In this document: positions 1 through 11,082 of the stretch, one piece after another | Layout: every line of letters starts with the position of its first letter | How positions within the stretch are numbered: position 1 is the stretch's first letter | Source of the DNA: Zanthoxylum bungeanum | Taxonomy: Eukaryota; Streptophyta; Magnoliopsida; Sapindales; Rutaceae | NCBI GenBank assembly: GCA_019454045.1 | Contig: SKCR01007823.1 | Location: 248,001-312,000, forward strand | Length of the DNA: 64,000 nt | Reading direction: 5' to 3' | The notes under the pieces: model-generated | The model's input: only the letters and a program-made list of their open reading frames with translations | The model's database searches: none | Told to the model about the DNA's origin: nothing | Translations under genes and position numbers: made by a program

Positions 1-1632
1 AGTGCTCAGGGTTTTGCTTGAGAGAGGGAGAGAGATTTTGTGTTTTGTTTCTTTGTTTTCTAAAAACAATTACCAAAAATTTGGTATATGCTTTACTAAA
101 GTCTAAGCAAATTTTTGGCTCCAAAATGGCATTAAATGCCCACACCAACTTCTATCATGAATAGTGACTACATGTCACTTACCAAAAAGATGACTTAGAC
201 ATCTATCACTAAAGTGACAAGTGATGTGACTCGCGATGTGACTTGCGGCCGAACTTGATTCAAAATCGGAGTGGCGTCGCAAACACATTCCGGGCTCGGT
301 TTCGTTAATTCCGAATTAACGATTTTTCTGTTGCGTCGTAATTAAATCAAATTTAATTAAATAATCATGCATAGCAAAATTACTATTCACATCGCTTGCG
401 AATTAATTCTAAATCAATTCGTTAGCCCGAATTAAAATCCAATTTTAATTCCGCGTAGAAATCCAATTTCGTATAATATATCGAATATATTATTTTATCG
501 ATTAATTCCAAATTAATCGTTCTCTCTCTTCAAATAGTACTTTATCCCAGATAAATTCTCTCCGCTATTAATCTCAGATTAATAAAGTTCGAATCATAGG
601 TCATCGGTGAATCCTCGGGAAACGACCCAAGAGATATCTGGATATGTTGGCAGTAAATCCGGTCGTCGGACTATCCAAACACGTACGTACCTAGTACTAC
701 GTTCTTACCGATTTACGAGACAAGGTTGACTTCTAGCAAAGTGCCATGCCTACCCAATTCTCCAGAAATATTCTTACTGGAATATATAATCTATGTCAGG
801 CGTAGTATACGTAGTATTGCGTATCTCGTGATCCAGTATCTGATGTCACAAGCAAGGCCTGGGGCTGGAATAATGTCTGCCCCGTACGAAGCATATATCG
901 GATCACTAGCAACTAGTCTCTTTATTATCGGATAATCATGACCTAGTCATATTATCCCGATGGTTGCAACCCATTAGAGAACTAGTTCAGTATCCATGCG
1001 TGACCATCATCTCTGTATGACTGAAGTGATACTTCCGTCTTGACATCACACCCAATACACTACGATTATAAATAAACCTAGAAGAGGCGTACACAGAACT
1101 TGTTAAAGTACTGGACGACCAAAACCAAAGCGTATTGATTATCGCAAGTACTAGCGATGCAAGTCTCAGGTTAAGACCAAATACACCTACCCTGATACGG
1201 ACTCCCATAGACACATAGTCATACTACCAATGGGATTCCGTGGGGTCTATCCAGAGCGAAGCTGTTTTCCGTACCATCGGTAAAACACAACCTTCTACAA
1301 CACTTACATAAGTATCCAATACTTAAATATATGAGAACTATGCTGTTATGCTTCCATAACACGCACAAGTGCGATACTAGTCTATTTCGCATTATCGATG
1401 TCCAGTCTCGATAATACTACGACTATGGATATTTAATGATTAAACCGTCGTGGATTGATATTGTCTCATATCATCTCAATCTGGAATTAATCATAAGGAC
1501 TTTCATCATTCACACATTTAAGTAATCTAATTACGAAATGATAAAAGGCAATTTCCATTACTACATAGTTAATTTGTACAAAACCACAATATTTTTACAA
1601 ACAGTGACGCTATGGGTCATAACTATCCAACA
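1..1632 (-). repeat. 3' LTR of Copia-A (partial)
   Basis: Matches 8072-9706 almost base for base. On the minus strand it starts TGTTGGATAG right after the purine tract; the other end lies left of the window. It holds the inverted-repeat array at 304-584. Open frames here, such as 726-935 and 987-1214, are not genes. Confidence 0.93.
304..584. repeat. Array of eight short inverted repeats with 3-nt spacers in the U3 of Copia-A
   Basis: Successive perfect palindromes, each with a three-base spacer: arms 304-310/314-320 (CCG); 339-347/351-359 (CAA); 429-438/442-451 (CCA); 458-462/466-470 (CCA); 475-481/485-491 (CGA); 499-507/511-519 (CCA); 541-546/550-555 (CCA); 566-573/577-584 (TCA). Arms are 5 to 10 bp. 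The same run recurs in the other LTR at about 8370-8660 and in every copia LTR of this window. Confidence 0.9.
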
Positions 1633-1645
1633 ATCTCCTACTTGG
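1633..1645 (-). other. Polypurine tract of Copia-A
   Basis: On the minus strand this reads CCAAGTAGGAGAT and directly precedes the TG of the 3' LTR. It is the expected plus-strand primer for a copia element. The same tract precedes the 3' LTRs of Copia-C and Copia-D. Confidence 0.8.
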
Positions 1646-1664
1646 CCTATAACCAGTCACTCAA

Positions 1665-3596
1665 TCATCTAATACCTGAACTATGTACATGTCGCTCAAA
1701 CTTCGACTGATGAATGACTTTCGTCAGCGGATCTGTAATGTTGTCCTCTGATGCGACCTTCTCGATCTTTACATCACCACGATGTATGATCTCACAAATC
1801 AGATGGAAACGTCGAAGAACATGCTTGGATTGATGATGAGACCACGGTTCCTTAGCCTGCGCTATAGCCCCATTATTGTCAAAATACAATGGAACGGGCT
1901 CAGCTACTAATGGAACTACTCCTAATCCAATTAGGAATTTTCGGATCCAAACTGCCTCCTTTGCTGCTTCAGCTGCAGTGATATACTCCGCTTCTGTTAT
2001 TGAATCGGCAACAGTCTCTTGCTTGGAAGATTTCCAGCTCACTGCTCCGTTATTCAAACAAAACACGTACCCAGATTGCGACTTGAAGTCGTCTTTATCG
2101 ATTTGGAAACATGCATCGGTATACCCAGTTACCTCAAGTTCTCCATCTCCATAGATTAAGAAAGCATCCTTAGTTCGTCTAAGATACTTAAGGATATTCT
2201 TAACCGCAATCCAGTGACCTTCACCTGGATCGGCCTGATAGTGACTACACATGCTCAAAGCATAGGAGACATCAGGTCTTGTACATATCATGGCATACAT
2301 GATCGATCTGACTGCCGAGGCGAACGGTATCTGACTCATGTTGTCTCTCTCATCTTGTGTTTTAGGACACATGTCCTTTGATAGAGTGACGACATGTGAC
2401 ATTGGCAACAGTCCCCTTTTGGACTGATCCATGTTGAATCTCTTCAACACTTTGTCAATGTACGTGCTCTGGGAGAGTCCAAGCAGCTTTCTAGATCTAT
2501 CCCGGTAGATCTTTATTCCCAGAATAAAGGCTGCTTCTCCCAGATCTTTCATGGAGTATTTTAATGAAAGCCAAGCTTTCACCGATGTTAACATGGGAAT
2601 GTCATTGCCCATAAGCAATACATCGTCAACATAAAGGACAATGAAAGTCAGTGCGCTCCCACTAACCTTCTTGTATACACAAGGATCATCTTCATTTTGA
2701 ACGAAATCATATTCTTTTATGATCTCATCAAAACGTTGGTTCCAAGAATGCGACGCTTGCTTCAGTCCATAAATGGACCGATTTAACTTGCAAACCTTGT
2801 TTGCATGTTTATGCACGACAAAATCGTCCGGATGTTCCATATAAACATCCTCAAACAGGTTTCCGTTAAGGAAAGCGATTTTGACGTCCATTTGCCATAT
2901 CTCGAAATCAAAATATGCAGCAATAGCAAGCATTATCCGAATGGATTTAATCATGGCAACGGGTGAGAAAGTTTCATCATAATCGACACCATGTCGTTGA
3001 CGATACCCCTTCGTTACAAGCCTAGCTTTGTACGTTTGTACGTTGCCATCCATGTCGGTCTTATTCTTGAAGACCCATTTGCATCCAATTGGCTTTACGC
3101 CTTCTGGCGCATCAACCAGTGTCCAAACTTGGGTGGTGTACATGGAATCCATTTCGGAATTCATGGCATCTTTCCATAAATTGGAGTTGATACCTTGTAT
3201 CGCCTCCTCATACGTAGCCGGCTCGTCTTCTTCAATGAGATTAATATTTACATGAGGTGAGATCAGAAACCCATACCTCTCAGGTAGTTTTCTTACTCTC
3301 TCCGACCTACGTGGTCCTTCTGTAATCGAAGATTGTGGTACAGCTTCATCCCTGATGAACTGTTCATGTTCCGTTGAGGATTCTATGCCAGGAACAGTAT
3401 CACTTCGATTTTCATCGAGTTCTAATTTCCTCCCACTTATCACTGCATTTTGGATTTCCTTCTCAAGGAAAACCGCATGTAGAGCAACAAAAACTTTGTT
3501 CTCTCGTGGGTGATAGAAGTAATATCCTTTGGTTTCCCTAAGATATCCTACAAATAGGCATTTATCGGATTTGGGTTCAAGTTTGGTACATTCCAA
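1665..3596 (-). CDS. Copia-A pol C-terminal half: integrase tail, reverse transcriptase, RNase H
   Basis: A 643-codon open frame, the longest in the window. Residues 1-50 are the integrase tail (KSDKCLFVGY). RT covers about 140-390: WTLVDAPEG, KARLVTKGYRQ, QMDVKIAFLNG, SIYGLKQA and the active site YVDD at 2622-2633. RNase H follows at about 485-630 with GYTDACFQ, TEAEY and DNNGAI. The start shown is only the first ATG after a stop. The same frame continues upstream through two nonsense codons (about 3650 and 3741) into the integrase frame that ends at 3741, so this is part of one former gag-pol polyprotein. The stop falls slightly early compared with Copia-C, whose tail reads GIGHLSD. RT and RNase H copy element RNA into DNA in virus-like particles. 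Protein activity is possible but unproven. Confidence 0.93.
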   Translation of the reverse strand: MECTKLEPKSDKCLFVGYLRETKGYYFYHPRENKVFVALHAVFLEKEIQNAVISGRKLELDENRSDTVPGIESSTEHEQFIRDEAVPQSSITEGPRRSERVRKLPERYGFLISPHVNINLIEEDEPATYEEAIQGINSNLWKDAMNSEMDSMYTTQVWTLVDAPEGVKPIGCKWVFKNKTDMDGNVQTYKARLVTKGYRQRHGVDYDETFSPVAMIKSIRIMLAIAAYFDFEIWQMDVKIAFLNGNLFEDVYMEHPDDFVVHKHANKVCKLNRSIYGLKQASHSWNQRFDEIIKEYDFVQNEDDPCVYKKVSGSALTFIVLYVDDVLLMGNDIPMLTSVKAWLSLKYSMKDLGEAAFILGIKIYRDRSRKLLGLSQSTYIDKVLKRFNMDQSKRGLLPMSHVVTLSKDMCPKTQDERDNMSQIPFASAVRSIMYAMICTRPDVSYALSMCSHYQADPGEGHWIAVKNILKYLRRTKDAFLIYGDGELEVTGYTDACFQIDKDDFKSQSGYVFCLNNGAVSWKSSKQETVADSITEAEYITAAEAAKEAVWIRKFLIGLGVVPLVAEPVPLYFDNNGAIAQAKEPWSHHQSKHVLRRFHLICEIIHRGDVKIEKVASEDNITDPLTKVIHQSKFERHVHSSGIR

Positions 3597-4756
3597 ACGT
3601 TTGACGTATGCCCAGCAACCCCAAATTTTCTAGAATGAGAAACTCGGTTTCTTTCCTGTCCATATCTCATATGGAGTCTGTTGAACAGACTTTGACAGAA
3701 CCTTATTCAAAATAAATATTGCACTGTTTAATGCATATCCCTAGAAGGAAATATGTAGCTTAGTGCGACTCATCATAGACCTTACCATGTCTAACAATGT
3801 TCGGTTTCTCCGTTCAGACACATCGTTTAATTGCGGTGTTTCGGGAGGAGTCCACTGTGAAAGAATACCATATTCTTTCAAGTAGTCAAGAAACTCATTA
3901 GTCAAGTGTTCGCCACCATGGTCCGACCGTAATGTCTTAATACTTTTACCGGTCTGTTTTTCAACTTCATGTCGAAACTCTTTGAATTTCTCAAAAGTTT
4001 CCGACTTGTGTCTCATAAGATACACATAACCATAACGTGATGCATCATCCGTAAAGGTTACGAAGTATTCATATCCACCTCTAGCCTTGCTAGACATGGG
4101 CCCACAAACGTCACTATGAATAAGGGCTAACAGTTCGGTGGCGCGTACACCTATACCGCTAAAAGGTGACTTAGGGTTTTTGCCGAATAAGCAAGATTCG
4201 CAGACGTCATATGAATTTGGATCAAATCCGTCCAAGTACCCACTATTCGAAAGTGTGGATATGCGAGTCTTGTTTATGTGTCCCAGACGACAATGACACA
4301 TATAAGTTTCATCATTATGACTTACTTTAAGCCTTTTGTTTATTACATTTTGAGATTGATTTATATTCAAAATATAAAGACCATTATTTGCATCAGCTGT
4401 GCAAATTTCTATATTGTTTTTATACATAAAACACCCAGTTTTTCTAAATACAAAAGTGTACCCATATTGGGTTAACATAGATACAGAAATTATATTCCTA
4501 GTCAAACTAGGTAAAATATCAGTTTGTAAGTTCAAGTACATTCCCCGAGGGTAGTTCTAAAACAAAAGTGCCAACGGCCAAAACGACGACTGGAGTCCCA
4601 TTTCCAACACGCAGGTCAATCTCTCATGACGCCAGTTTCCTGCTAATCCGCAGATCCTGCACATCAGTACAAATATGAGTACCACAACCAGAATCAAAAA
4701 TCTAATTTTTAAAACTAGAACTAGTCATGTTTATTTCTATAACAAACATACCTGAG
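3597..4756 (-). pseudogene. Copia-A pol N-terminal part: protease and integrase, broken
   Basis: Minus-strand protease with DSGCGTH near 4700, then the pre-integrase zinc finger (HCRLGHI, then CESCLFGK) and the integrase core. The catalytic acidic residues are visible in HSDVCGP, RSDHGGE and SERRNRT. The frame is open from 4541 to 3741. A frameshift near 4510 separates it from the protease. The stop at 3741 replaces the Trp of an FWGY motif, and a second stop near 3650 replaces a Leu. Beyond them the frame joins the RT block unchanged. NDVSERR stands where relatives have NGVSER. The integrase would insert the cDNA into the genome. Confidence 0.88.
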
Positions 4757-5596
4757 GCCGGTACCTTGCCCGCCTTTATCTCATTCTGGAGCGCCTTGTA
4801 CTTGCGGCAGTCACGCTTCCAGTGACCCCGCTTGCCGCACTGGAGGCATACATCCCGAGACTTGTCATTTGGCTTCCCAGAAGCCTTTGACGCTTTGCCC
4901 TTGCCCTTCTTATGCTTCTTCTTTTTGACACCTCCAGTCGCCTTGGGCCCAGCCCTCGGAGTCCGAGATGTAGAAGCAAAGTACGCCTCGTGCTTCTTGC
5001 CCTTAAGAAGTTCCTTCTCTGCCTCATGCAGCGTGGACAGCAGCTCTCCAAGAGTCTACTCTTGGTTCATCATGTTGTAGTTCATGATGAACGCACTCCA
5101 AGTGTCGGGGAGAGACTGCAAGATCAATCTATAGAAGTCTCTATCTCAAATACAATCCCCATTTGTCCAAGCTGCTCAATATCGGCAATCATCTGTGTCA
5201 CGTGATGTTCAACAGACGTACCCTCCGACATCTGAGCACGGAAGAGCTTCTTCTGTAACTCATATCGCTGCGACCTTAGGTTAGATCGGTGCAAATCGTA
5301 CATCAACTTCGCCAACATGTTATAATGATCCAATCCCTTATTTTGTCGACGGAATTGTTGAGTCATAGCAGCAACATAATTGACTGAGCAGTCGCGTTGT
5401 CATCACTATGTGTCTTCCAAATCTAGCTCGAGCAACTGATCAGAACTGGGCTTAGGCCCAAGAGGTCTCTCTATAGTATATAGAAGCCTCTCAGATCCAA
5501 GGACTATCCTTAGATTGAGTTCCCAATCGGAGACGTTACCCGTTGAGGACATTGTCTCCTATGATATGTCACAGACACTATTCTTTTTCCGGTCAT
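4757..5596 (-). pseudogene. Copia-A gag, frameshifted
   Basis: Starts at the ATG at 5596, in the position equivalent to the gag ATG of Copia-B and Copia-C. Recognisable segments lie in different frames: NVSDWELNLRIVLG, then TQQFRRQNKGLDHYNM (5366-5124), then the zinc knuckle CLQCGKRGHWKRDC (CX2CX4HX4C, about 4813-4855) after a lysine-rich stretch. Gag forms the particle, and the knuckle binds RNA. At least two frameshifts and a stop make it non-functional as it stands, although the knuckle itself is intact. The ORF at 5051-4776 is a wrong-frame reading of the knuckle region. Confidence 0.85.
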
Positions 5597-7762
5597 TTTA
5601 ATTGCGATAATTTAATTATCCAATTAACAATGTAGGGTACAGTCCAACTGTTACAAGAAAAATAACAACATTATTAGTCCAACTAATAAAATAATTTTGA
5701 CGAAAATATTTGAAGGCGGGTAAATCTAAGTATTCAAACGAAATTGCAAGTTCAATACTAGCCTCCCACTATTTTTTGGCGAGCCTCTAACCCTCTGTCG
5801 AGTACTCGGGAAACCCAGTTTCCTAGTGGGCTAGGATCCCGTTAAATAACACACAACCTTGACTTTGGCCAACAAGCTGTATGATATTTAACTAGGTAGA
5901 TCTCGAAGATCAATTGGATTATCCAATTCCTAGATCCGGTAGGTGGACTCCAAATCCGAAACATATATACACAATATATATGCCAATATATCAAATATAT
6001 TTTCCTAACCTATTTCCTCTGAATCAACTAAGCCTTGGCTTTGGTACAACAAGCTTAATGATTCCAGTTAAGCGGGACCCATTGACGTGGGAAAGTTTCG
6101 TAATCAATGTCGATGGACAAGAAGTGATATTGACTTTGGCCAAAAAATCACAACTTGGACAAGACACCGATATAGAACAAAACTTTCATGATTCAAACAC
6201 ATCCGCGATATGACAAAGGCCTTGACTTTGGCCAACAAGCCAATGCCAATCTTGGATCTTGAGTAAGAATCACTCAATGGAAGGAAATATCGCTTAATAT
6301 ATGTTTTGAGGGATTTTCGCGTAAATTGGCAACCAATTTATTATCTTTTTTAGGTCTCATCATCATACACCCTTAAACATGCATTCTAAACACATAATAA
6401 GGCGCGAAAGTAAATTAATAACGATATGCGGATGTATATTTAACAACTTATTCCTAGAACAAATCACTCCATTTCCTCTCCCCGGCTAGCACTATTCTAC
6501 TTCTACCCAATTACATAATACAATAATAGAAACCTCATTAACATTGAGGGGAATTAGGCGAGAAGAGAATACAAAGAATCAATAAAGAGAGAAGGCTGGA
6601 CACGCATGTTCAATTTATAAATTCTAAATTTACAACAATTTCTAAAATTGCCCTTTCCCTTCTAATATCCATCCGATATACGCTATTCATTCATCACATC
6701 CATGTATTCATTCAAGCATGTTATTCAATCAATCTAATCAAATTAATTAATCTTTGAATATTAGTGATCATCCAATGTTCAAACAATGATTTGATTTGCG
6801 CGAGTCCAACTCGTTTGTGAATAAGTACTCGAAGAACGAATTCTTGAATTATATCGAACTACTCTTTAAATCTAATTTAATTCGTATTCAATACTAATTC
6901 ATTTATTTAATTCCAAATTAAATATCTACACTTTTTAATGCGCTTTAATGACTTAGATTCCAAATCTAATCTAAATGGGTCTCAAAGCCCAATTAACATC
7001 CAATGTTGTTTAATTAAAAGTCCAATGGGCTTTCAATTGATTTCATAAGGCATGGGCTTTGGTTAATATGGGTCAAACCCAAATACCAAGGCCCAAGTAA
7101 GGAATCACCCTTATTTGCCAAGAAACCAATTTTGGCCCATTAGGCCCAATTAAACATTTAAAGCCCATTTGTTATATTTGGACTTAATGGAATGATTTAG
7201 GGCCAATATGGATCCAATCCATTTGGCCCAACCAAGTTCATAAGGCCCAAATACAACAATTACAAGCCCAATTCAAAATCAAGCCCAATTAATCAAATTT
7301 TCTAATTCAATTAACCAAAGTGTAATACATCAATTAATTATCCAAATTTATATTTACAAAATACAAATTTAATCAATTAATTATGTATTCATTTGTTCAA
7401 CTTATGTCCAACATTTTTGAACCAAAAATCATCTCATTACATGCTCAACACTCACGTCATTTATGGGTTTTATTTGTCCGATTTCGTTTTTAATTTGATT
7501 GAATTTTAAATCAACATTACCCAATTGTTTCAAGTCATCCAATGATCAAACAACAAAAAAATACCATGAATAATAAGGGCAAGATGCATTCGGCCAAGCC
7601 TCATTTTTGGGGAAAAATTGATCCAATTAATTTTTCATGAAATTGATCCTAAATAACTCCAAGTCATCCATTCACAAGCATGCTCAAAAAGTAATTTAGT
7701 CAAAACATGCTCAAAATCAATTTACCCAAATTTTACCCTAATCATTTTCATGCTTAAACCTT
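5597..7762 (-). other. Untranslated leader of Copia-A between primer site and gag
   Basis: About 2.2 kb without a credible gene. It contains four spaced copies of a CTTGACTTTGGCCAACAAG-like motif (5858-5877, about 6025-6050, 6129-6147, 6220-6239), a conserved hairpin CCTAG-TGGG-CTAGG at 5822-5835, and a dense cluster of TGGGCC/TGGGCT motifs between about 6975 and 7290. The same layout recurs in the other copia copies. Confidence 0.75.
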
Positions 7763-7776
7763 GCTCCATGATACCA
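7763..7776 (-). other. Primer binding site of Copia-A
   Basis: Minus strand TGGTATCATGGAGC begins one base inside the 5' LTR. It resembles the initiator-Met site TGGTATCAGAGCC with a small change. Confidence 0.75.
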
Positions 7777-7777
7777 T

Positions 7778-9706
7778 TGTTGGATTCTAGGGTGGTCCCA
7801 AGATCATTATAAGCAATGAAATAGAATGAATACTCAAAGAAGTGAGGCGGAAAAACACACTTACATTGAACGACTTTTGATGTGAAGATCAACAAAACTT
7901 TTCCCTCCTTGCTTCCAAGTTTCGGCCAAGCCCTTGTTTGTTGAAGAAGATTTACAAGCTCCAAGCTTCAATGGATTCCAAGCTCTTAGTTCGGTTTCCC
8001 TATCACCTGTATTGATTCTCTAATGTGCTAGCAAGATTGAAGAAAGAAAAATGATTTCCTTTCCCCTTAAGAGTGCTCACGGTTTTGCTTGAGAGAGGGA
8101 GAGAGATTTTGTGTTTTGTTTCTTTGTTTTCTAAAAAAAACAATTACCAAAAATTTGGTATATGCTTTACTAAAGTCAAAACAAATTTTTGGCTCCAAAA
8201 TGGCATTAAATGCCCACACCAACCTCTATCATGAATAGTGACTGCATGTCACTCACCAAAAAAGTGACTTAGACATCTATCACTAAAGTGACAAGTGATG
8301 TGACTCGCGATGTGACTTGCGGCCGCACTTGATTCAAAATCATAGTGGCGTCGTAAACACATTTCGGGCTCGGTTTCGTTAATTCTGAATTAACGAGTTT
8401 TCTTTGCGTCGTAATTAAATCAAATTTAATTAAATAATCATGCCTAGTAAAATTACTATTCACGTCGCTTGTGAATTAATTCTAAATCAATTCGTTAGCC
8501 CGAATTAAAATCCAATTTTAATTCCGCGTAGAAATCCAATTTCGTATAATATATCAAAATATATTATTTTATCGATTAATTCCAAATTAATCTTTCTCTC
8601 TCTTCAAATAGTACTTTATCCCAGATAAAATCTCTCCGCTATTAATCCCAGATTAATAAAGTTCGAATCATAGGTCATCGGTGAATCCTCGGGAAGCGAC
8701 CCAAGAGACTTATGGATATGTTGGTAGTAAATCCGGTCGTCGGACTATCCGAACACGTACGTACATAGTACTACGTTCTTACCGATTTACGAGACAAGGT
8801 TGGCTTCTAGCAAAGCGCCATGCCTACCCAATTCTCCATAAATATTCTTACTGGAATATATCATCTATGTCAGGCGTAGTATACGTAGTATTGCGTATCT
8901 CGTGATCCAGTATCTGATGTCACAAGCAAGGCCTGGGGCTGGAATTGTGTCTGCCCCGTACGAAGCATATATCGGATCACTAGCAACTAGTCTCTTTGTT
9001 ATTGGATAATCATGACCTAGTCATATTATCCCGATGGTTGCAACCCATTAGTGAACTAGTTCTGTATCCCTGCGTGACCATCATCTCCACATGACTGAAG
9101 TGATATTTTCGTCTTGACATCACACCCAATACACTACGATTCTCAATAAACCTAGAAGAGGCGTACACAGAACCTATTAAAGTCCTGGACGACCAAAATC
9201 AAAGCTTATTGATTGTCGCAAGTACTAGCGATGCAAGTCTCAGGTTAAGACCAAATACACCTACCCTGATACGGACTTCCATAGACACATAGTCATACTA
9301 CCAATGGGATTCTGTGGGGTCTATCCAGAGCGAAGCTGTTTTCCGTACCATCAATAAAACACAACCTCCTACCACACTTGCATAAGTATCCAATACTTAA
9401 ATGTATGAGAACTATGTTGTTATGCTTCCATAACACGCACAAGTGCGATACTAGTCTATTCCGCATTATCGATGTCCAGTCTCGATAATACTACGACTAT
9501 GGATATTTAATGATTAAACCGTCGTGGATTGATACTGTCTCATATCATCTCAATCCGGAACTAATCATAAGAACTTTCATCCTTCACACATTTAAGTAAT
9601 CTAATTACGAAATGATAAAAGGCAATTTCCATTACTACATAGTTAATTTGTACAAAACTATAATGTTTTTACAAACAGTGACGCTATGGGTCGTAACTGT
9701 CCAACA
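7778..9706 (-). repeat. 5' LTR of Copia-A
   Basis: A 1929-bp LTR bounded by TG at 7778 and CA at 9706 on the plus strand, with the primer site next to it on the internal side. Bases 8072-9706 match 1-1632. It carries the same inverted-repeat array (about 8370-8660). Confidence 0.93.
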
Positions 9707-9745
9707 GTTATGTCACCCTTACAGACTTAATTACTTGGATTTCAG

Positions 9746-9776
<31 letters not shown>

Positions 9777-10439
9777 TTATAATATCTTCGATCCATGTAG
9801 CGAGCTTTAGGCCAGTGACTCCCAAACCAGTTGGTTTTAGGGCACTAGGTGTTAAAACACCCCTACGGACTTGATTACTCGGATCTCATACGATTCTTTT
9901 TTTGAACTTCTGTCGCCTTTTTTTAGATGCTTCCTCCAATTAAACTAGACCACTGAATATTACAAACTTTTCAATTACAGCTCATGGCCGTATGTTACTA
10001 TGCATGTTGATAATACATGTCAACAGAGCATACAAAGATCCATTCTAGTCTGTATTATGGAGAATTCAAAAATTAAATAATTCAAAAGGAAATAAATAAA
10101 AATTAACTTGTTACGAAATAGGTTGAGATACATCTCATGAGTGGAAATTCCTTACACAACTATCTCACACCAATTTCACCAGATTAGTCAAGTTAAAAAC
10201 ACAAAAACACAAAATATACTTTTTTTTTTCTAAATTTTTTAATTTTTTAATTTTTTTTTGAAAATGTTTTACTACAAATCAAATAAAAATAACACAATGA
10301 AAATAAAATACTAGTCAACTATTTCCCTCCCCCAAACCTAAATGAGACATTGTCTCCAATGTCTTAAAAAGTAGAAGAAGAGTTTAGAAACAATACATGG
10401 TTGGCTGAAATTCTACATCTAAAATGAAAATTAAAGGTT
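9707..10439 (-). other. 3' noncoding tail of Athila-1
   Basis: No gene. It is homologous in reverse orientation to the tail of Athila-2 (about 22640-23180); shared phrases include the GTTGACTAG after the purine tract, CACTCATGAGA and TATTATCAACAT. A purine-rich tract (minus GGTTTGGGGGAGGGAAA) lies at about 10322-10338. Poly-T and poly-A runs occur near 10220-10262. Two related units, 9707-9750 and about 9850-9890, form a degenerate direct repeat with a spacing of about 145 bp. Confidence 0.7.
9747..9785. repeat. (TA)n microsatellite
   Basis: An almost pure run of alternating A and T with one TATG interruption, lying between the two related units of the Athila-1 tail. Confidence 0.9.
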
Positions 10440-11082
10440 AAGATCCAGATTTATCCGACATTTTTTACCATAATCATTATTAGACCAGTTTATCTTGGAA
10501 ATGATAGGGTCAATTTTTGGTTCAAAGGTTAAGATTTGGTCAATTAAATCATGGGCAGTTCTGGCAGTGAAGATGATTTCTTTTATAGGTTTTGACACGA
10601 ACCCACTTCTCGCGCATCATCGAGAAATACACAAAGAAAATCATAAAATCCATCAGCATTAATAATCCAATCAGTTTCTGGTGTATGTTCAAGTTTGCCC
10701 AAGATAGTACTGTAAAAATTTCCTCCATCGTGCCCAAGCCATCTGACAAAGCAATAAAAGCATCAGCACGGTTAATCATTTCCACTAGTCACTCAACCAT
10801 ACCTGGCACGATAAGTTCTTCTCTGTTTGATGGTCCTATAAGATTCACCTCTGCCAAAGGTTTTGGGATGATTCCCAGAACTTGACTACCTCATTTCGGT
10901 ATAGCCCTTGAAACGATCCCCATTAGTCCAAGATTGCCACTACCATATACTAGGTGCATATTCCTTTCAGCTATGACTCGACCCAATTCATGTGCTGCCG
11001 CTACAAATTTTGGTTTAGAACCAGCACTAGTACCGTAAAACACACAAATGTTTACAACTCGTCTTCTTGAAGTTGCTTCCAT
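10440..11082 (-). pseudogene. LOG-like (cytokinin riboside 5'-monophosphate phosphoribohydrolase family) block in the env position of Athila-1
   Basis: Minus-strand block starting at the ATG at 11082. The N-terminal 63 codons read like the LOG Rossmann start: RRRVVNICVFYGTSAGSK, then HLVYGSGNLGLMGIVSRA, matching the family's GGGxxGLMG loop. After a break at 10891 the text continues in other frames: GIIPKPLAEVNLIGPS, then MINRADAFIALSDGLGTMEE where the family has PGGxGTxxE, then WANLNIHQKLIGLL and a tail with KIDPIISK. LOG enzymes release active cytokinin bases from nucleotides in the cytosol. Here PG of the signature is SD, and there are at least two frameshifts and a stop near 10795, so this copy cannot be active. 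It lies downstream of integrase on the same strand, inside the element. A related lysine-decarboxylase-like Rossmann protein is the alternative family name. Confidence 0.82.

Larger units (their letters stand above)
1..9706 (-). mobile_element. Copia-A, Ty1/copia LTR retrotransposon (3' LTR clipped by window edge)
   Basis: Nearly complete element read on the minus strand. Its 5' LTR lies at 7778-9706 and its 3' LTR at 1-1632; the outer roughly 294 bases of the 3' LTR fall outside the window, judged by aligning base 1 with base 8072. A met-type primer site adjoins the 5' LTR and a purine tract adjoins the 3' LTR. The internal part encodes gag, protease, integrase, RT and RNase H in copia order. 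The two LTRs look about 95 percent or more identical by eye. The element sits against the 3' region of Athila-1 at 9707. The left target duplication is outside the window, so the insertion site cannot be confirmed. Confidence 0.93.

Noticed and set aside
304..584. MicroRNA precursor
   Set aside because: Individual arms are only 5-10 bp with 3-nt spacers, far shorter than a plant miRNA hairpin.
4776..5051. Arginine-rich ORF of 91 codons opposite and within Copia-A gag
   Set aside because: Wrong-frame reading of the gag zinc-knuckle segment, whose correct frame gives CLQCGKRGHWKRDC.
10440..11082. A functional host LOG gene located between elements
   Set aside because: It lies between integrase and the 3' tail of Athila-1, lacks introns, carries several frameshifts, and has a counterpart at the same position in Athila-2.
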